64,000 bases of DNA from Diabrotica undecimpunctata (Eukaryota; Arthropoda; Insecta; Coleoptera; Chrysomelidae). The notes under the pieces are model-generated. The model saw only the letters and a program-made list of their open reading frames with translations. It was not told where the DNA came from and did no database searches. Both the position numbers and the translations under genes were made by a program. The stretch is from contig NC_092813.1 in assembly GCF_040954645.1 (NCBI RefSeq), forward strand, positions 17,987,235 through 18,051,234, in the 5' to 3' direction. Positions 20,535-31,929 of the stretch are shown one piece after another (position 1 is the first letter of the stretch; the number at the start of each line of letters is the position of its first letter).

Positions 20535-20880
20535 TACTAAGGTAGCATGAGATCTTTCCAGTGCATCATTAGACTGTGGGTGATAAACGCTAAAGTTTTT
20601 TTTTTTTATCTTAAAGAGTTTTGCTACATTTTTAAAAAGATTGGACATAAAATGTTATTCTTTATCTGATACGATAAATTCTGGAATACTAAATGTACAA
20701 ATGAATTTTTCTATAAACCCTCGGCTTAAAGACTCAGATTCGTGGTTCAGAAAAGGGAATGCACAAGAAAATTTTGTAAGATCGTCTTGAAGAGGTAGGA
20801 TAAAAGATTAAACTTTTCCAAAATGACTAAGGGACCTACAATGTTTAGAAATATTTTTTCAAATGGAAATGAACTTGTAG
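20535..20880 (-). pseudogene. Relic of a Gypsy integrase core (copy 1)
   Basis: Minus-strand codons give VGPL near 20830, IVSDK near 20665 and YHPQSNDALERSHAT at 20540-20590, the three blocks around the D, D and E of a Gypsy integrase. Stops interrupt it and the base after the second Asp is changed. It lies upstream of the env relic on the same strand, as in an errantivirus-like element, and is probably part of the same dead copy. Confidence 0.65.
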
Positions 20881-21059
20881 TGATAATTTCCATCGGATGT
20901 TTATCATTTTTTTTTTCCTACTGGTTTATACTTTTGACATAAGTTACAATTTAGTATTTTTTCTTTAATTCTCTTATTTGTATATTCTCAATTATCTAAA
21001 ATAGGATTAGAATGATTTTCTTGTACGATTTTATCTATCGAAAGAGTCTGGAAGATGGA

Positions 21060-22410
21060 TCTTTTGCGAAAATCATCCTAGTATTAGAGATATTTGCGTC
21101 CATTCAGATGACTTTAACGATAAACCTATTTAATATATATCTTCCTACAAACGTTATAGATGGACGCTAATTAGAGTAACATCTGGAATGTATTATGAAT
21201 AAGATTAATGTTGATTTAAATCTAATTGGATTTAGAGAATAAGATTGAATCGATAATATTAGAAAATAGATTTTCGAATTCATTTAGCATCAAAGTTAAA
21301 ATGGAAAATTGATCTTCCAGAGAAAAGCCATGAAAGACAATGAAAAATGTTAAAAAGTGTTAAAAATTGTCCTAAAATGATTTTTTTTTAAGATTTTGTA
21401 CATCGAAAAAGTCTAGAAGATGGATCTTTTGCATTAAATTTCATAATATACATATAGCCTCAGAGAAAAGCCGTGAAAAGAGAAAAAAAGCTTTTAACAG
21501 TGTTAAAATTGTCCTAGTAACAGAGATATTTGCATAAATATATAGGTACAGATTCCTTTAACAATATATTTATTTAATATATCTTCCTATATACGTCGCA
21601 GATAGATGTTGATTAGAATAACATCTGTGATGTGTTATTTGATCGACTTTAAGATCAATGGTGATTGAAATCTAAATCGATTTATTGAATCGATTATATT
21701 AGAATATTAAAAAGGGTTTTGCTACATATTTGAAAAGACTGGAGATAAAGTCTGATCCTTGATCTGATACGATAGATTCTGGAATACTAAATGTACAAAT
21801 GAATTTTTCTGTGAACCCTCTGCTAATAGTCTCAGATTGATGGTTCAGAATAGAAAATGCACAAGAAAGTTTTGTAAGATCGTCTTGAAGAGTTAGGATA
21901 AAACATTACCTTTTTCGGAAATGACTAAGGGACCTACAACGTTTAGAAATATTTTTTCGAAAGGAAATATGTACTTGTAGTGATAATTTCTATCGGATGT
22001 TTAATATTATCATTTTTTTCAATACTAGTTTATTCTTTTGACATTAGTTGTAATTTTGTATTTTTTCTTTAATTCTCTTATATGTACGATTAAATCCTCA
22101 CTGACCTGAAATAGGATTAGAATGATTTTCTTGTAGGATTTGATCCATCAAAAGAGTCAGGAAGATGGATCTTTTACATTAAATATCATAATACATATAG
22201 CGGCAGAGAAAAGCCATGAAAAGCGATGAAAAAAACGTTTAAGAGTGTTAAAAATCGTCCTAGTATCAGAAATTTTTACATGTATACGGATGCCTTTAAC
22301 AATAAACCTATTTAATATTATGTCTTCCTATATACGTCGCAGGTGGCTTTTAATTATAATATCATCTGTGATGTATTATTCAATCCACTTCTTACGATCG
22401 ATGGTGATCG
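21060..22410 (-). repeat. Duplicated pieces of the dead env-bearing Gypsy
   Basis: Three stretches (about 21060-21345, 21410-21690 and 22150-22410) share an ordered set of blocks with 19210-19530: AGATGGATCTTTTGC, a TTTAACAATA-x-ACCTATTTAAT block, TCTTCCTA-x-ATACG and an ACATCTGTGATGTATTA-like block. They carry the end of the env relic plus what may be 3' non-coding or LTR sequence. No intact frame remains. Confidence 0.5.
21716..21990 (-). pseudogene. Relic of a Gypsy integrase core (copy 2)
   Basis: This is a duplicate of the block at 20640-20880, and retains the DQG after the second catalytic Asp that copy 1 has lost. The HPQSN block is missing. Both copies being followed by env-type pieces suggests a duplicated or nested pair of dead Gypsy elements. 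Confidence 0.6.
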
Positions 22411-22528
22411 AAATCTAATAGTCTAGGTGCCAGGCGACATACTGTATCACTCATACATAACAGACTACAATTTTCATAGCTTCATAAGACCTCGACCCCC
22501 TAATATCTCTGGGGATACTTTCTGTACC

Positions 22529-22855
22529 GGGTGCTTTTTCTCTCCAGCTTATCCAAAAGTGGTCATTTTAAAGTGGTGTATCAAATTTATTAATAACGTA
22601 TTGCTGTTTACATACAAAAGTCGACTTCGTGAAATATCAGAAAAAAATCTTGTCCGACAAAAATTTTGGTTCCATAAGGGAGTCCACCAAACTAAACAAG
22701 CCGCCAAAAAAACAACTTCAAAAAATTTAGTAATAACAAGCTGAGTTTCTCTGTATCGTTCAAAAATACCGTGAAAAATACTATTTTTATATTGTCCAAC
22801 AAAATGTACTCGCCGATTTTTCCGCCCGACAGTGAAAATCGGCTTTTCCACGATA
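22529..22855 (+). repeat. Left terminal inverted repeat of the TIR element
   Basis: This is the reverse complement of 25137-25433 with several small indels. It is longer than the right arm by a few short insertions, such as an extra AAATATCAGAAAAAAATCT-type stretch near 22630-22650. The apparent reading frames in both arms mirror each other and are not genes. Confidence 0.8.
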
Positions 22856-23292
22856 TCACCATATGGGATGTAAGGGCTTGTCAAAATATGGCCCCTTATA
22901 CACTCCCACGGTGCCTTACGGAGGGCCTTCGACCAGTCTATTCGAAGTACCCTCTGCGTATCTTCCATCTTAGGTATTTCTTACACCGGAAATAAATGAA
23001 ACTCAGTTTAGGAGGTGGGCAAGGCCAGCACACAAAGCAAAGCCAGCCACAGTGTTCGTAGAACTGGAGCAGCGCCCGGACATCGGACTCCCAGGGTGCA
23101 GAGACCCTATTTGGGAGCCGAGACTAGACTCATCCGAGAGCTGAAAAATGTCGCATATTTATTAGTATATTAATATTTTTACGGCATTTTCAGATCTCTC
23201 GGCCAATAGAAAAATATAAAGATGTTCAAAGGCGGGGCGATGCGCATCAGGGTGCGTATTAGTCAACGACTAAGGCACCAGGATGACAACGA
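22856..23292. other. GC-richer block interrupting the left TIR
   Basis: These ~437 bp have no counterpart in the right arm. They are notably GC-richer than the rest of the element. A hairpin at about 23128-23200 pairs CCGAGAGCTGAAAAATG with a downstream CATTTTCAGATCTCTCGG. A minus-strand frame that begins at 22968 runs through the block into the TIR. It is either an insertion or sequence lost from the right arm. No tRNA-like or coding signature is convincing. Confidence 0.5.
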
Positions 23293-23321
23293 GTCTGCGG
23301 AAATTTATTAATAACTGTCGG

Positions 23322-23334
<13 letters not shown>

Positions 23335-23373
<39 letters not shown>
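23335..23373. repeat. (TA)n microsatellite
   Basis: A TA dinucleotide run inside the TIR element, just downstream of the 3' end of its gene. Confidence 0.9.
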
Positions 23374-23378
<5 letters not shown>

Positions 23379-23426
23379 ATATTATGTATACAATAAAAAA
23401 TAATTAAATAATTAAAGTTTTTTTTG

Positions 23427-24789
23427 TCATTCTTCATCAGAACTGTTATTTAACTCTTCATCACTTGAACCAATAATGTTCTCATCGTTCTCTTCATTTT
23501 GACTTTCCGTATCTGAAATAATAATAGATTATGATTTTTCACAAGTACTATATTTCAAATATAAATAACAAGCATAAGATATTATTACCTGATATATTTG
23601 AAGATATATCATCAAATGTAGGACACTGAGGGCCATCAAACCAATGGTGGTAATATTTTTCTTCTATCAAAGTCCATCCACAATTTTTAGGTTTTAAATT
23701 TGTTGGTGATCTTAAATGTGCAATGCACCACACACTGCATATATAAATTGTTCTTTTAATTTGTTGCAATAGCTCTTCTTAAGATGGAGGCATACTTGAT
23801 GCATCCAGACCTCTTAACTGAGCTTTTAGTACCATTTCATCGTGATTTTTGTTTCCAAAAGCCTTCTCGAAGAGCTCAACTTGTCCCATGTTGATGTCTT
23901 TGCTTTTTAAGGAATAAACTTTACAAATAAATTTTTTAATGACTTTAAATGTTGGGTTTGAATTATTCATTTCAGATGGAGGGATTCTTAAAAGATCCAG
24001 GAAGGCTACTTGGAATCTCTCGTTTTTCTTTAAAACATCAAATGGTCTCTTCTTTCCTTTTCTATAAAATGCAAGGTTAAGATTGCCAGTAAATACATGA
24101 CATACTGTTAGAGCTCGTGTCATTTGCTCTCCATAATTTTGATAAATATCATTGATATTAAAATATTCCTTTTTTTGCTGGTTGACATATCTACTCGTAT
24201 AATTACTTCCACATTAAATTTTAAAAATTCCATATTGGATAACATAATTATAGGAATGTCAGAATCGGTACAACGAACTGTCACTCGGTATTTCGTGTTC
24301 ATCTGGCAAATATGGTGTACAATCTTTGTATCTGCTTCTTCATGTGTACAAGATGAATTATAATTTACAGATCTCTTCATTCGATTGTTGAAAACTTTAT
24401 ACACGTAACAGTTATTATAATTCAATTTTAATATTTTTCCTTCGCATATCTCGGCAAATTCGCCGTTGCAGCAGTCTTCAATGAGAAATTCCATAAATTT
24501 TCTTTAAAATTTCTATTTCTTAATAATTTGCCAAACTCTGTTCAGCGCGTATTTTCTCTTCCGGCATCATACTGAATATTACTCTCTTCTCCTCTCAACT
24601 GATGTTCGTGGTCTTAGTTGATGAGTTGTAGTTGTCAAATATGATATGAACTTCTTTTCTTTCAAAGAGTAGAAATTTAAAAATGTATTTAGAAATTGCT
24701 GCATACTTTTGAGGTAATCTTGTTAAAGTATGTAGCAGGTAAAATCCATCATAAATAGTACTGTCAAAGATATTAATAAATAAAAACAC
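23427..24789 (-). pseudogene. Dead TIR-element gene of an uncharacterised repeat protein family
   Basis: Frames 24595-24789, 24120-24494, 23779-24123 and 23548-23769 read as consecutive parts of one protein. Motifs are IIFDNYNSS, THEEADTKIVHHICQMN, TDSDIPIIMLSNM, CHVFTGNLNLAFYRKGKKRP and GLDASSMPP. This matches proteins with EADTKI, a D-x-D-I segment and an F-x-A-x-TGC-like plus GKGK/RKGKKRP block that are repeated in insect and cnidarian genomes. I know no assigned activity. Breaks: a frame change in an A-run near 24173, an in-frame TAA at 23779-23781 and damage at ~24495-24595. A GT-AG intron (23513-23588, minus) joins a final acidic Ser/Asp/Glu-rich exon ending in TGA at 23427. Confidence 0.6.
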
Positions 24790-25136
24790 AAGTTTTACAA
24801 TTAAAAAAAAATTATATACACAATTTCAGCGAAGGGTACGACGAAACGTGTCCGACTGAAAAATCGGAAAAATATTCTTGTCCGTCAATTCTACATTTTT
24901 ATACTACGAGATTTTATAAAACAGCTTTGAAAAAATCAGCTTGTTATTTATAAATAGGACATATCTACAATTTTAATGCTCACACATTTTACAAAAAAGT
25001 CATCTCGATTGTATATTTTTTTAATTTATAGATAAAAAGCCCTATTTTTTTGTCGAACAATTTATTTGTTAAGCTGCTGACTCTTCATTTAAAAAATAAA
25101 AATCATAAGCAAAAAACGTTATTAATAAATTTCCAC

Positions 25137-25433
25137 AGACTTGTGGAAAAGCCGATTTTCACTGTCGGACGGAAAAATCTGCGAGTACATTTTTTTCGGA
25201 AAATGTAAAAATAGTATTTTTTACGTTATTTTTGAACGATACAGAGAGCTTGTTATTACTAAATTTTTTGAAGTTGTTTTTTTGACATGTTTAGTTTGGT
25301 GGACTCCCTTATGGAACCAAAATTTTTGTCGGAGTCGACTTCTGTATTCATTAAACAGCAATACGTTATTAATAAATTTGATACATCACTTCAAAATAAC
25401 CACTTTTGGATAAGCTGGAGAGAAAAAGCACCC
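25137..25433 (-). repeat. Right terminal inverted repeat of the TIR element
   Basis: This is the partner of 22529-22855 and ends in GCTGGAGAGAAAAAGCACCC. Its inner edge joins directly to the short inverted block at 25118-25140. Confidence 0.8.
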
Positions 25434-25979
25434 ATCAAAAAAGCAAGTTAGTACCCATCAACTGATTTTTCATACCATCTTTATATCAGTTAGCCCAAGA
25501 CTCCAGAACAGATCAGAGGTAATGTAAGTCGAAAAAACCTCACCAGCTACAGGGGGTCATTTAAGATGCCCCCATTTTCAGTTTTTAATAATCAATAAGT
25601 TAAGTCTATTACATTTACCTTGATAAATACCATGACGATTATATTTTAATACGGATGTCCTTCGAAAGTTTTTTTAAGTGGCCATACAACGTTTTTAACA
25701 ACTTTTTATGTAAGTAGTAAAAAACCAACGTGTTATTTCTATATATTTAAATTTTAACTTGTGTTTTTTAATATTGGTATTTTTACTCTCTCTTTTAGTT
25801 AACTGATGATGGAATGATTTAATTCCGAAAAGATCTTCTTAAAATAAAAATTTAAGCTTGTAATAAGCACTTTTTTATACCTTAATACACACGAACACCA
25901 CGTGCTTTGTATTCAACAGGTATACTAGCCACTCCTGGATATCTCCACTTCATGGTTTGTTCCAGTTTCACTTTTAATT
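25434..25979. other. AT-rich DNA between TIR element and LINE-A
   Basis: No gene seen. It may include the 3' untranslated region of LINE-A (minus), whose coding part ends at 25980, but no poly(A) boundary is clear. Confidence 0.5.
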
Positions 25980-28900
25980 TTATGTTTTGTTATACAGTTT
26001 ACACTTTTTGATAAAATTTATTGTATTACTGATGTCTTCTTTTAGTGTTTCTTTCAAATTGTGTATTATTTTTGCTGTTGATCTTGCTGTTGAGTACACT
26101 GGACAGTCTATTATTATATGTTGCACTGAAAATGGTATTTGACAGGTGTGGCAAATCGGCTGAGGGTCCATGGAGATGATGTATCCATATGTAAATTTTG
26201 TATGACCAAGCCGCAGTTTGTTAATAACTACTAATGTCTTTGAGCTGGGAGCGGTAGTAAAGCAGAAGTAACATCTGGTTTGATAATTTTTAATTTTGTT
26301 TCTGTTTAGTTCCATTTTAATTGCCAGGTTTTGTTAATGTAAGTTTTTATTAATGTTTTTTGGTCTGAAATTGGTATGTTTTGCATAATAGGAATTGTCA
26401 TGTTATTAATAGTTTCTGTTGCTGCTTTATCAGCTGCTTCATTACCCTTTATCCCAACATGGGATGTTACCCATAAAAATTTTATGTTTTTACCACATGT
26501 TTGGCCATTGTATAGCATATCTTTTATTAATGCTAAATTGACATGAGTAGGATACATCTGCTTGACACCATTTAAGGCACTTAGAGAATCTGATATAATA
26601 AGAAAATTTATATCATTGCTGGCACATTAGTTCAGTGCGTTGAAGATTGCCTGCAGTTCTCCAGTATATATGCTACCCTTGGCTAGACGGGTGACAGAGG
26701 TGTTGTCTTCAAAAATAGCTGCGGCAGCTACACCATTACTGCTTTTAGAGGCATCAGTTATAATTAGTTTGAAATCAGGGTATCTGGAGTTGGTAGACCG
26801 GAATTGTTGTTTTATTTCAGAAAGATTGTGTGAATGTTTGGCATAGTTAAGTAAGGTAAAATCTACTTTTGATATTTGAACTTTCCAGAGAGGAGACTGG
26901 CATCTGTTTGTCAAAGTGGCTCTCAATTGATGTATATCGAATTCAAATCGATTTATTCGTTCATTGAAAGGTAAGTTTCTAGGACAATAATTTGAGTACA
27001 GATTTGGAGGATTGCTCCTTATTAGGTTTGTTATAAACGGGTTTTCCTTTTCACTTGAACACATTGAAAAATATTGTCTTCTGAGAGTTAATCGCGGTTC
27101 TCCTGCTAGAACTTGATTGGCGTGGCTAATTGGCGTGGTTCTGAAAGCACCGAAAACTATGCGTAATGCTGGGGATTGGATGATGTCCAGTTTGTTCATT
27201 TGACTTTTAGTAGCAGTTTCGTAGCATATACATCCAAAATCTAGTTTGCTTCTAATTAGAGCTTGATATAATCGTAGAAGAATAGTTGTGTCTGCGCCCC
27301 ATTTGTGATCGGAAAGAACCTTTAGAAGATTTATTCTCTGTTGGCATGATTTAGTTAGTTCATTTATGTGCGATGTCTACTTTAGTTGAGAGTCGAATGT
27401 CATTCCCAAAAATTTGATTTCGTTGATTGCTATAAGAGTATTTCCGTTGAGTTTTAAATTTAAGTGGTGTTGTGTTTTTCTTTTGTCAAATATTATTACT
27501 TTAGTTTTTTTGGTTGAAAATTTCAAGCCTATATCTAAAGACCACCCTTCTAATTTATTTAGTGTATTTTGTAATATTGATGCAGCTGATTTTAGGTTTT
27601 TACTTCTCATATATATTACAAGATCATCCGCGTAAAGGTTTGCTTTTACTGGAAGCATAAAATGGTTAGATACGTTGTTAATTGCTATTAAAATAGCAGG
27701 GGGCTTAATACAGGCTTGAGGGATACCACTTTCCAGTGATTTCTTAGTTGATATGACACCGTTTGTTTTAACTTTTATACTTCTGTTCTCTAGGAAGTTT
27801 TTGGTGAAGGCTAAGAATTTGCCATCTATTTTCCAACTTTTCATTGTTTTTAAGATGTGATGTGTCCACGTGGAGTCAAATGCTTTTCTGATGTCAAAGA
27901 AAATTGCTATTCATTTTTGTTTATATATAAAAGTTTCGTGTATTTTAGATTCTAATGCTATAATATTATCTATTGTAGACCGTTCTGATCGGTACCCACT
28001 TTGAATGGATGTAAGGAGATTTTTCTTTCCTAAGTACCATTTTAATCTTTTGCTTAGAATCTTTTCCATTATTTTGCAGATGCTACAGGTAAGAGATATT
28101 GGTCGATACGAAGAAGATAAGTTTTTTGGTTTATTGTCTTTTAAAAATGGTATTATAATTGCTTCGCGCAGGAGAGATGGAAATTTATGGGTCGAATAAA
28201 TTTTGTTGAAGATCTCTACTAAAGTAACCTTCGCGCTTATAGGTAGTTTTTCGATGAAAATTGGTGGTATGTCATTAGGTCCAGTTGAGGTATTTTTGGG
28301 GTTATTAAGACTTTCATTTAATTCATCAAAGTGTTATGGAAGTATTTAGTGGATCAGCAGTATCTTCTATATTAATTTTTGATGCTTCTGTTCTTTCTTT
28401 ATGTTCTAAGAAATTTGGGTGGTACTGCTGATTGCTTGAATAAAACTGATAGTGTTCTACTAAAATTTCTGAGATTTCGTGTTTGTCTGAAGTTTTAAGA
28501 TCATTTGTAGTTATTGTTTCAACATGGTTGAATGTTTCTGAAGCTTTTATTTTTTTATTTTTTGCCATATATCCCTTATGGACGTAGACTAGTCAATTGA
28601 CGACACGTAATTGGTCCAGCTCCCTGTTTTTGCTTGCTTTATTAAAAATCTAGATCTGGCTCTTAAAGATCTAAAATTGTTCAAGTTATTAGGTGTGTTA
28701 TATTTCTTGGATATATTAAAAGCATGTTTTGTTTGCTTTAAAGCGGATGCGATTTCAGTGTTCCATCAAGGAAGAGGAACTTTTGTGATATTTTTGGTTT
28801 TTCCTATAGAATCTCTGGCTGCATCTAAAATTATACCATTGAAAAATGATATAGTAGTGTCTATATTATCTGATATAACTAGATTTGGTATACGTATGCT

Positions 28901-29630
28901 TACTAAGTTCGAGTATTTTTCCCAATCAGCTGACTTTAATTTCCACGTTTCATATGGTGTTGTACAGGTTTTTTCATCTTTGTCATGAGTAATTATTATT
29001 GGAAAATGATCACTATCGTATAGGTGGTCCAATCTATTCCACTGTAAAAATGGAGCTAAAGTTGAATCACTGATAGATAAGTCTATGGAGGAAAAAGTGC
29101 CATTATGTGCATTAAATCTGGTAGGTGTTCCTGTGTTTAACAAAACTAGTTTTATGTTATTAATTGCTTCTAATAATATTCGTCCATTTTTATCTGTTTT
29201 TTGTGATCCCCATGTGATGTTGTGACAGTTTGTGTTACCCAAAATTAATTTTGGAGATGGAATTTGTTTAATTACATTTTGAAGTTCTAATAGAGTAGTT
29301 TCGTCAGAATGTGGTAAATATACGTTGCATATATTGATTTTAAAATGATGTATTACCGAAACTACTACTGCTTTCAGATTTGTCTTTAACGGAATTTCTT
29401 TGGATTGGATGGTTGAATGTACAAAAATTCCGACTCCACCACCGGATATTTGCTGTACTGCTCGATTTTTTGTATAAGACATATAATTTTTTAGTGTTGC
29501 TTGATTGTTGGAAAGACGAGTTTCTTAAAGACATATTATTAGTGGTGACAGTTCATTAATTAGCATTTTAATGTTTTCAATGTGGCTATAATAGCCCTTC
29601 AAGTTTAATTGAGAATAAATATAATTGGAC
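25980..29630 (-). pseudogene. LINE-A ORF2: endonuclease, RT, RNase H
   Basis: The endonuclease is open at 28766-29482, but its usual GDFN motif reads LILGNTNCHN and a stop replaces the Gln of ICLQET upstream. RT can be followed at about 27377-28330: motif A FFDIRKAFDS, a damaged motif B (IPQACIKPP) and LYADDLVIYM. RNase H begins with IITDASKSSNG (~26760) and continues with IKFLWVTSHVGIKGNEAADK (26306-26557). The C-terminal block CHTCQIPFSVQHIIIDC lies at ~26110-26165. At least five frame breaks separate these parts. Confidence 0.78.
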
Positions 29631-29938
29631 TATTGAGATAAACCGTAGTCGCTTTCTTCAGTGAGGGAAGATTCATATGTTGGATTTATTTTCTTTATAA
29701 TTCTTGTGATATTATTTTTCATACGTCTATCATTTAATTTTGAGTGAACCATTTTTAATGTGTATAAGCTGTCAAGATCTTCTGTATAGTTTTTAGCTGT
29801 GACTTGAGGAAATTTTGATCCCATTGCGTTTATAACGAAGTCGCATAATTCAGAGAAATTTAGCGTATATGAAGGAGATGCTGTTATTAAAATGTTTTCA
29901 ATTGGTTTTAATGTGGCTTCGACATCTAAAGCCGTTTT

Positions 29939-30854
29939 CTATTTTTTGGGTGCGGATTTTTTTGGAGTTTCGTTTAGGTTTTTAGTTTCTGAGATTTCAG
30001 GAGAGGTTGAAATTTGCCTTTTTGCTTGATTGGTTGTTTTAGTATTATTGCTGTTAGCTGTAGTTGAAGGTATATTTTGTACTATAAGCGAATCATTCGT
30101 CGTTGGTTTGTCATTGGAACAGTTGGTTGTATCATCTGAAATATTTGTTGCTGAATTATTCTGATTTACTTCCATGGGTTTGAGTTCTGAGGTATATGGA
30201 TCTTTAAGTGTTTCTGTACCAGTTGATGTTGATATGCAGTTTTCATCTTTGTGGCCAGTAGTATTACATCTAGAGCAATTTAAACCATCTAGGGATAGGA
30301 ATATTCTGTAAGGAGTGTTGTCATAGGATATTAAGATTGTATTTGGAATTGGTTTGGTGATTATCGGAGAGACAAATATTTGCCGCCTAAAGCTTAAGAC
30401 ATGACTATACTCATACTCAGGCATGCCAACTTTTAAAAACGTTAATTTGGATACTGCAGTTATTTCTAGTTGTTTCAGTTCGTCTTCTAGAATACTGTTC
30501 GGGATGCTGGGGCAGATGTTTGATATTACTAGTCTCCTTGCTGGCGTAATAAGTCTTCGAATTTCTATCTCATTGCCTTGGATGACTACTGTGTTATGGT
30601 TGTTTAGTAAAGTATATACTATGCTAGTATTGTTCAAGTAAATACAAACTCGGTTGTTAGCTATTCGTGATGCAAAGATAACATTTTTTGGTGTGAGTAG
30701 AGACCCTTGGCTACTATTCATGTATTTTAATACCTTGGATAGCTGACAGAATAATGGCTTGTTCTTTTGAAGGAAAATTGAAGTTGCTTACTGCATTGGA
30801 ATATGTCGATGTTGATGATGTAGTAGGTATGCTAATATTTTCAGAATCATCCAT
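29939..30854 (-). pseudogene. LINE-A ORF1 (gag-like)
   Basis: An ATG at 30854 starts MDDSENIS and reads into KEQAIILSAIQGIK. A frame change near 30725 then leads into the 260-residue frame 29939-30721. That frame has RRLITPARRLVISNICPSIP and one zinc knuckle (CSRCNTTGHKDENC), followed by a Ser/Thr/Asn-rich tail and a basic end. The protein would bind the element's RNA. LINE-B ORF1 has the matching RRLISPTKRLLISNVCPSIP block. Confidence 0.75.
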
Positions 30855-30860
30855 TTTTAA

Positions 30861-31889
30861 TTTTTGTTTTCTTCATTTGATGAAATTTTTCTAGAGCCGG
30901 TCCTGTATCGGTTAATTAGTTCTACTTGTCGAAGTTGCCAAAAAACCAGAAACAGCATTAATTTATGTGTTGTATTGAATTATGAGTTATGTATAATTAT
31001 TTAATAATATTGAATTTGTATTAAATTGGTAATGTACTCACAGTTTATTTTTTGTATGCAGAAACTTTGTGGTTTAAATACTCTATTTAGCTAACAATAT
31101 TTTACGTTTCTTGGTTATAAACCGCTGAAAAATTAGTCGAGCAGATTTTAATCGGCACTTTATCAACTAAGCGCAGGGTTGGAATCCGTCGATAGTTTGT
31201 TTAAGTTATAGAGTGAAATGATTAATTTTTTTTGCATTTGAAAAAGTTTTCGTCGAATATTACCTTATTATTATTAAAGTCTGTAACTCTTTTATTGAAA
31301 TACGAATTAATCAAATTATGGTTAACTGCAGACGATTTAATTTTCTTTACCTGTCAATTATTGGGATGTAAATTAATGTCAATACGAAAATAATATGAGT
31401 GTTACGTACAAATTTTATATTAAGACATGCAATTTGGAAAAATAAGTATACACTAATAAAATACAAATTAATTCATATTATCTACAAACTTTCTCTCAAT
31501 ATTGTGAATAATTACAAGAAAACTATTACTACTAGACATTGATATAAATTTTGAAATTCGGGATTTACTTAAATATTAGTATTCTAGTTTCAAAACAAGA
31601 AAACCAGTTCCTAGTCTGTTATTTATTACAGTTAATATATAGGTAAAGGCTCTTTATAAATTATTTTTTGATATTCCTATTCGAAAAGCCAACGAGTCAA
31701 CACCTCGGCTTCTTCAAATAGTATTTCTTATAAAAAAACTTGTCAGTTAATGTGTTTTGTTATCAAGTAATTATTGAAAGTGAAAAGTTTTTTGTGAAGC
31801 AACTTGCCATGTAAACTTTATAATTGATATAAAAACACTAATAGGCCAGGCATTGCGCCTGATTTTCATTAAATATTTTGCGCTCCAAG
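30861..31889. other. AT-rich DNA with small repeat relics
   Basis: The minus strand at about 31210-31330 resembles the env relic at 19610-19720 (shared AAAAGTTTTCGTC-x-AATATT on the + strand, then AAAGTCTGTAACT). The stretch 31440-31560 resembles repeat X at 14540-14650 in the same orientation (shared TATTATCTACAAA and GAATAATTACAA-like blocks). No gene is visible. The 5' part of LINE-B may start near its right edge. Confidence 0.5.
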
Positions 31890-31929
31890 CTACGCAGTTG
31901 TTACCACATCAAAAACAACAAAACCTACA

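Larger units (their letters stand above)
22529..25433 (-). mobile_element. TIR element with a dead internal gene
   Basis: Long terminal inverted repeats at 22529-22855 and 25137-25433 start at both ends with GGGTGCTTTTTCTCTCCAGC. A second inverted pair lies inside: 23293-23315 and 25118-25140 (GTCTG-x-GGAAATTTATTAATAAC). In the right arm the two blocks are contiguous, while in the left arm about 437 bp lie between them. The interior holds a minus-strand gene remnant (23427-24789). No target duplication is evident at the outer ends. I cannot assign a superfamily. Confidence 0.7.
25980..30860 (-). mobile_element. LINE-A, I-type non-LTR retrotransposon, dead
   Basis: A minus-strand LINE with ORF1, apurinic endonuclease, RT, RNase H and a C-terminal Cys-His region, the order typical of the I group. 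Many frame breaks and changed catalytic residues show that it is old. LINE-B (31890-44383) is a relative in the opposite orientation, with the same block order and recognisably similar ORF1 and C-terminal segments. Confidence 0.8.

Noticed and set aside
22427..22744. Plus-strand frame of 105 codons, mirrored by 25141-25413.
   Set aside because: Both lie in the terminal inverted repeats. The similarity is at the DNA level and includes frame-breaking indels.
23048..23115. GC-rich stretch that might be a small structured RNA.
   Set aside because: I could not fold a tRNA, 5S or snRNA signature from it; only a simple hairpin downstream is evident.
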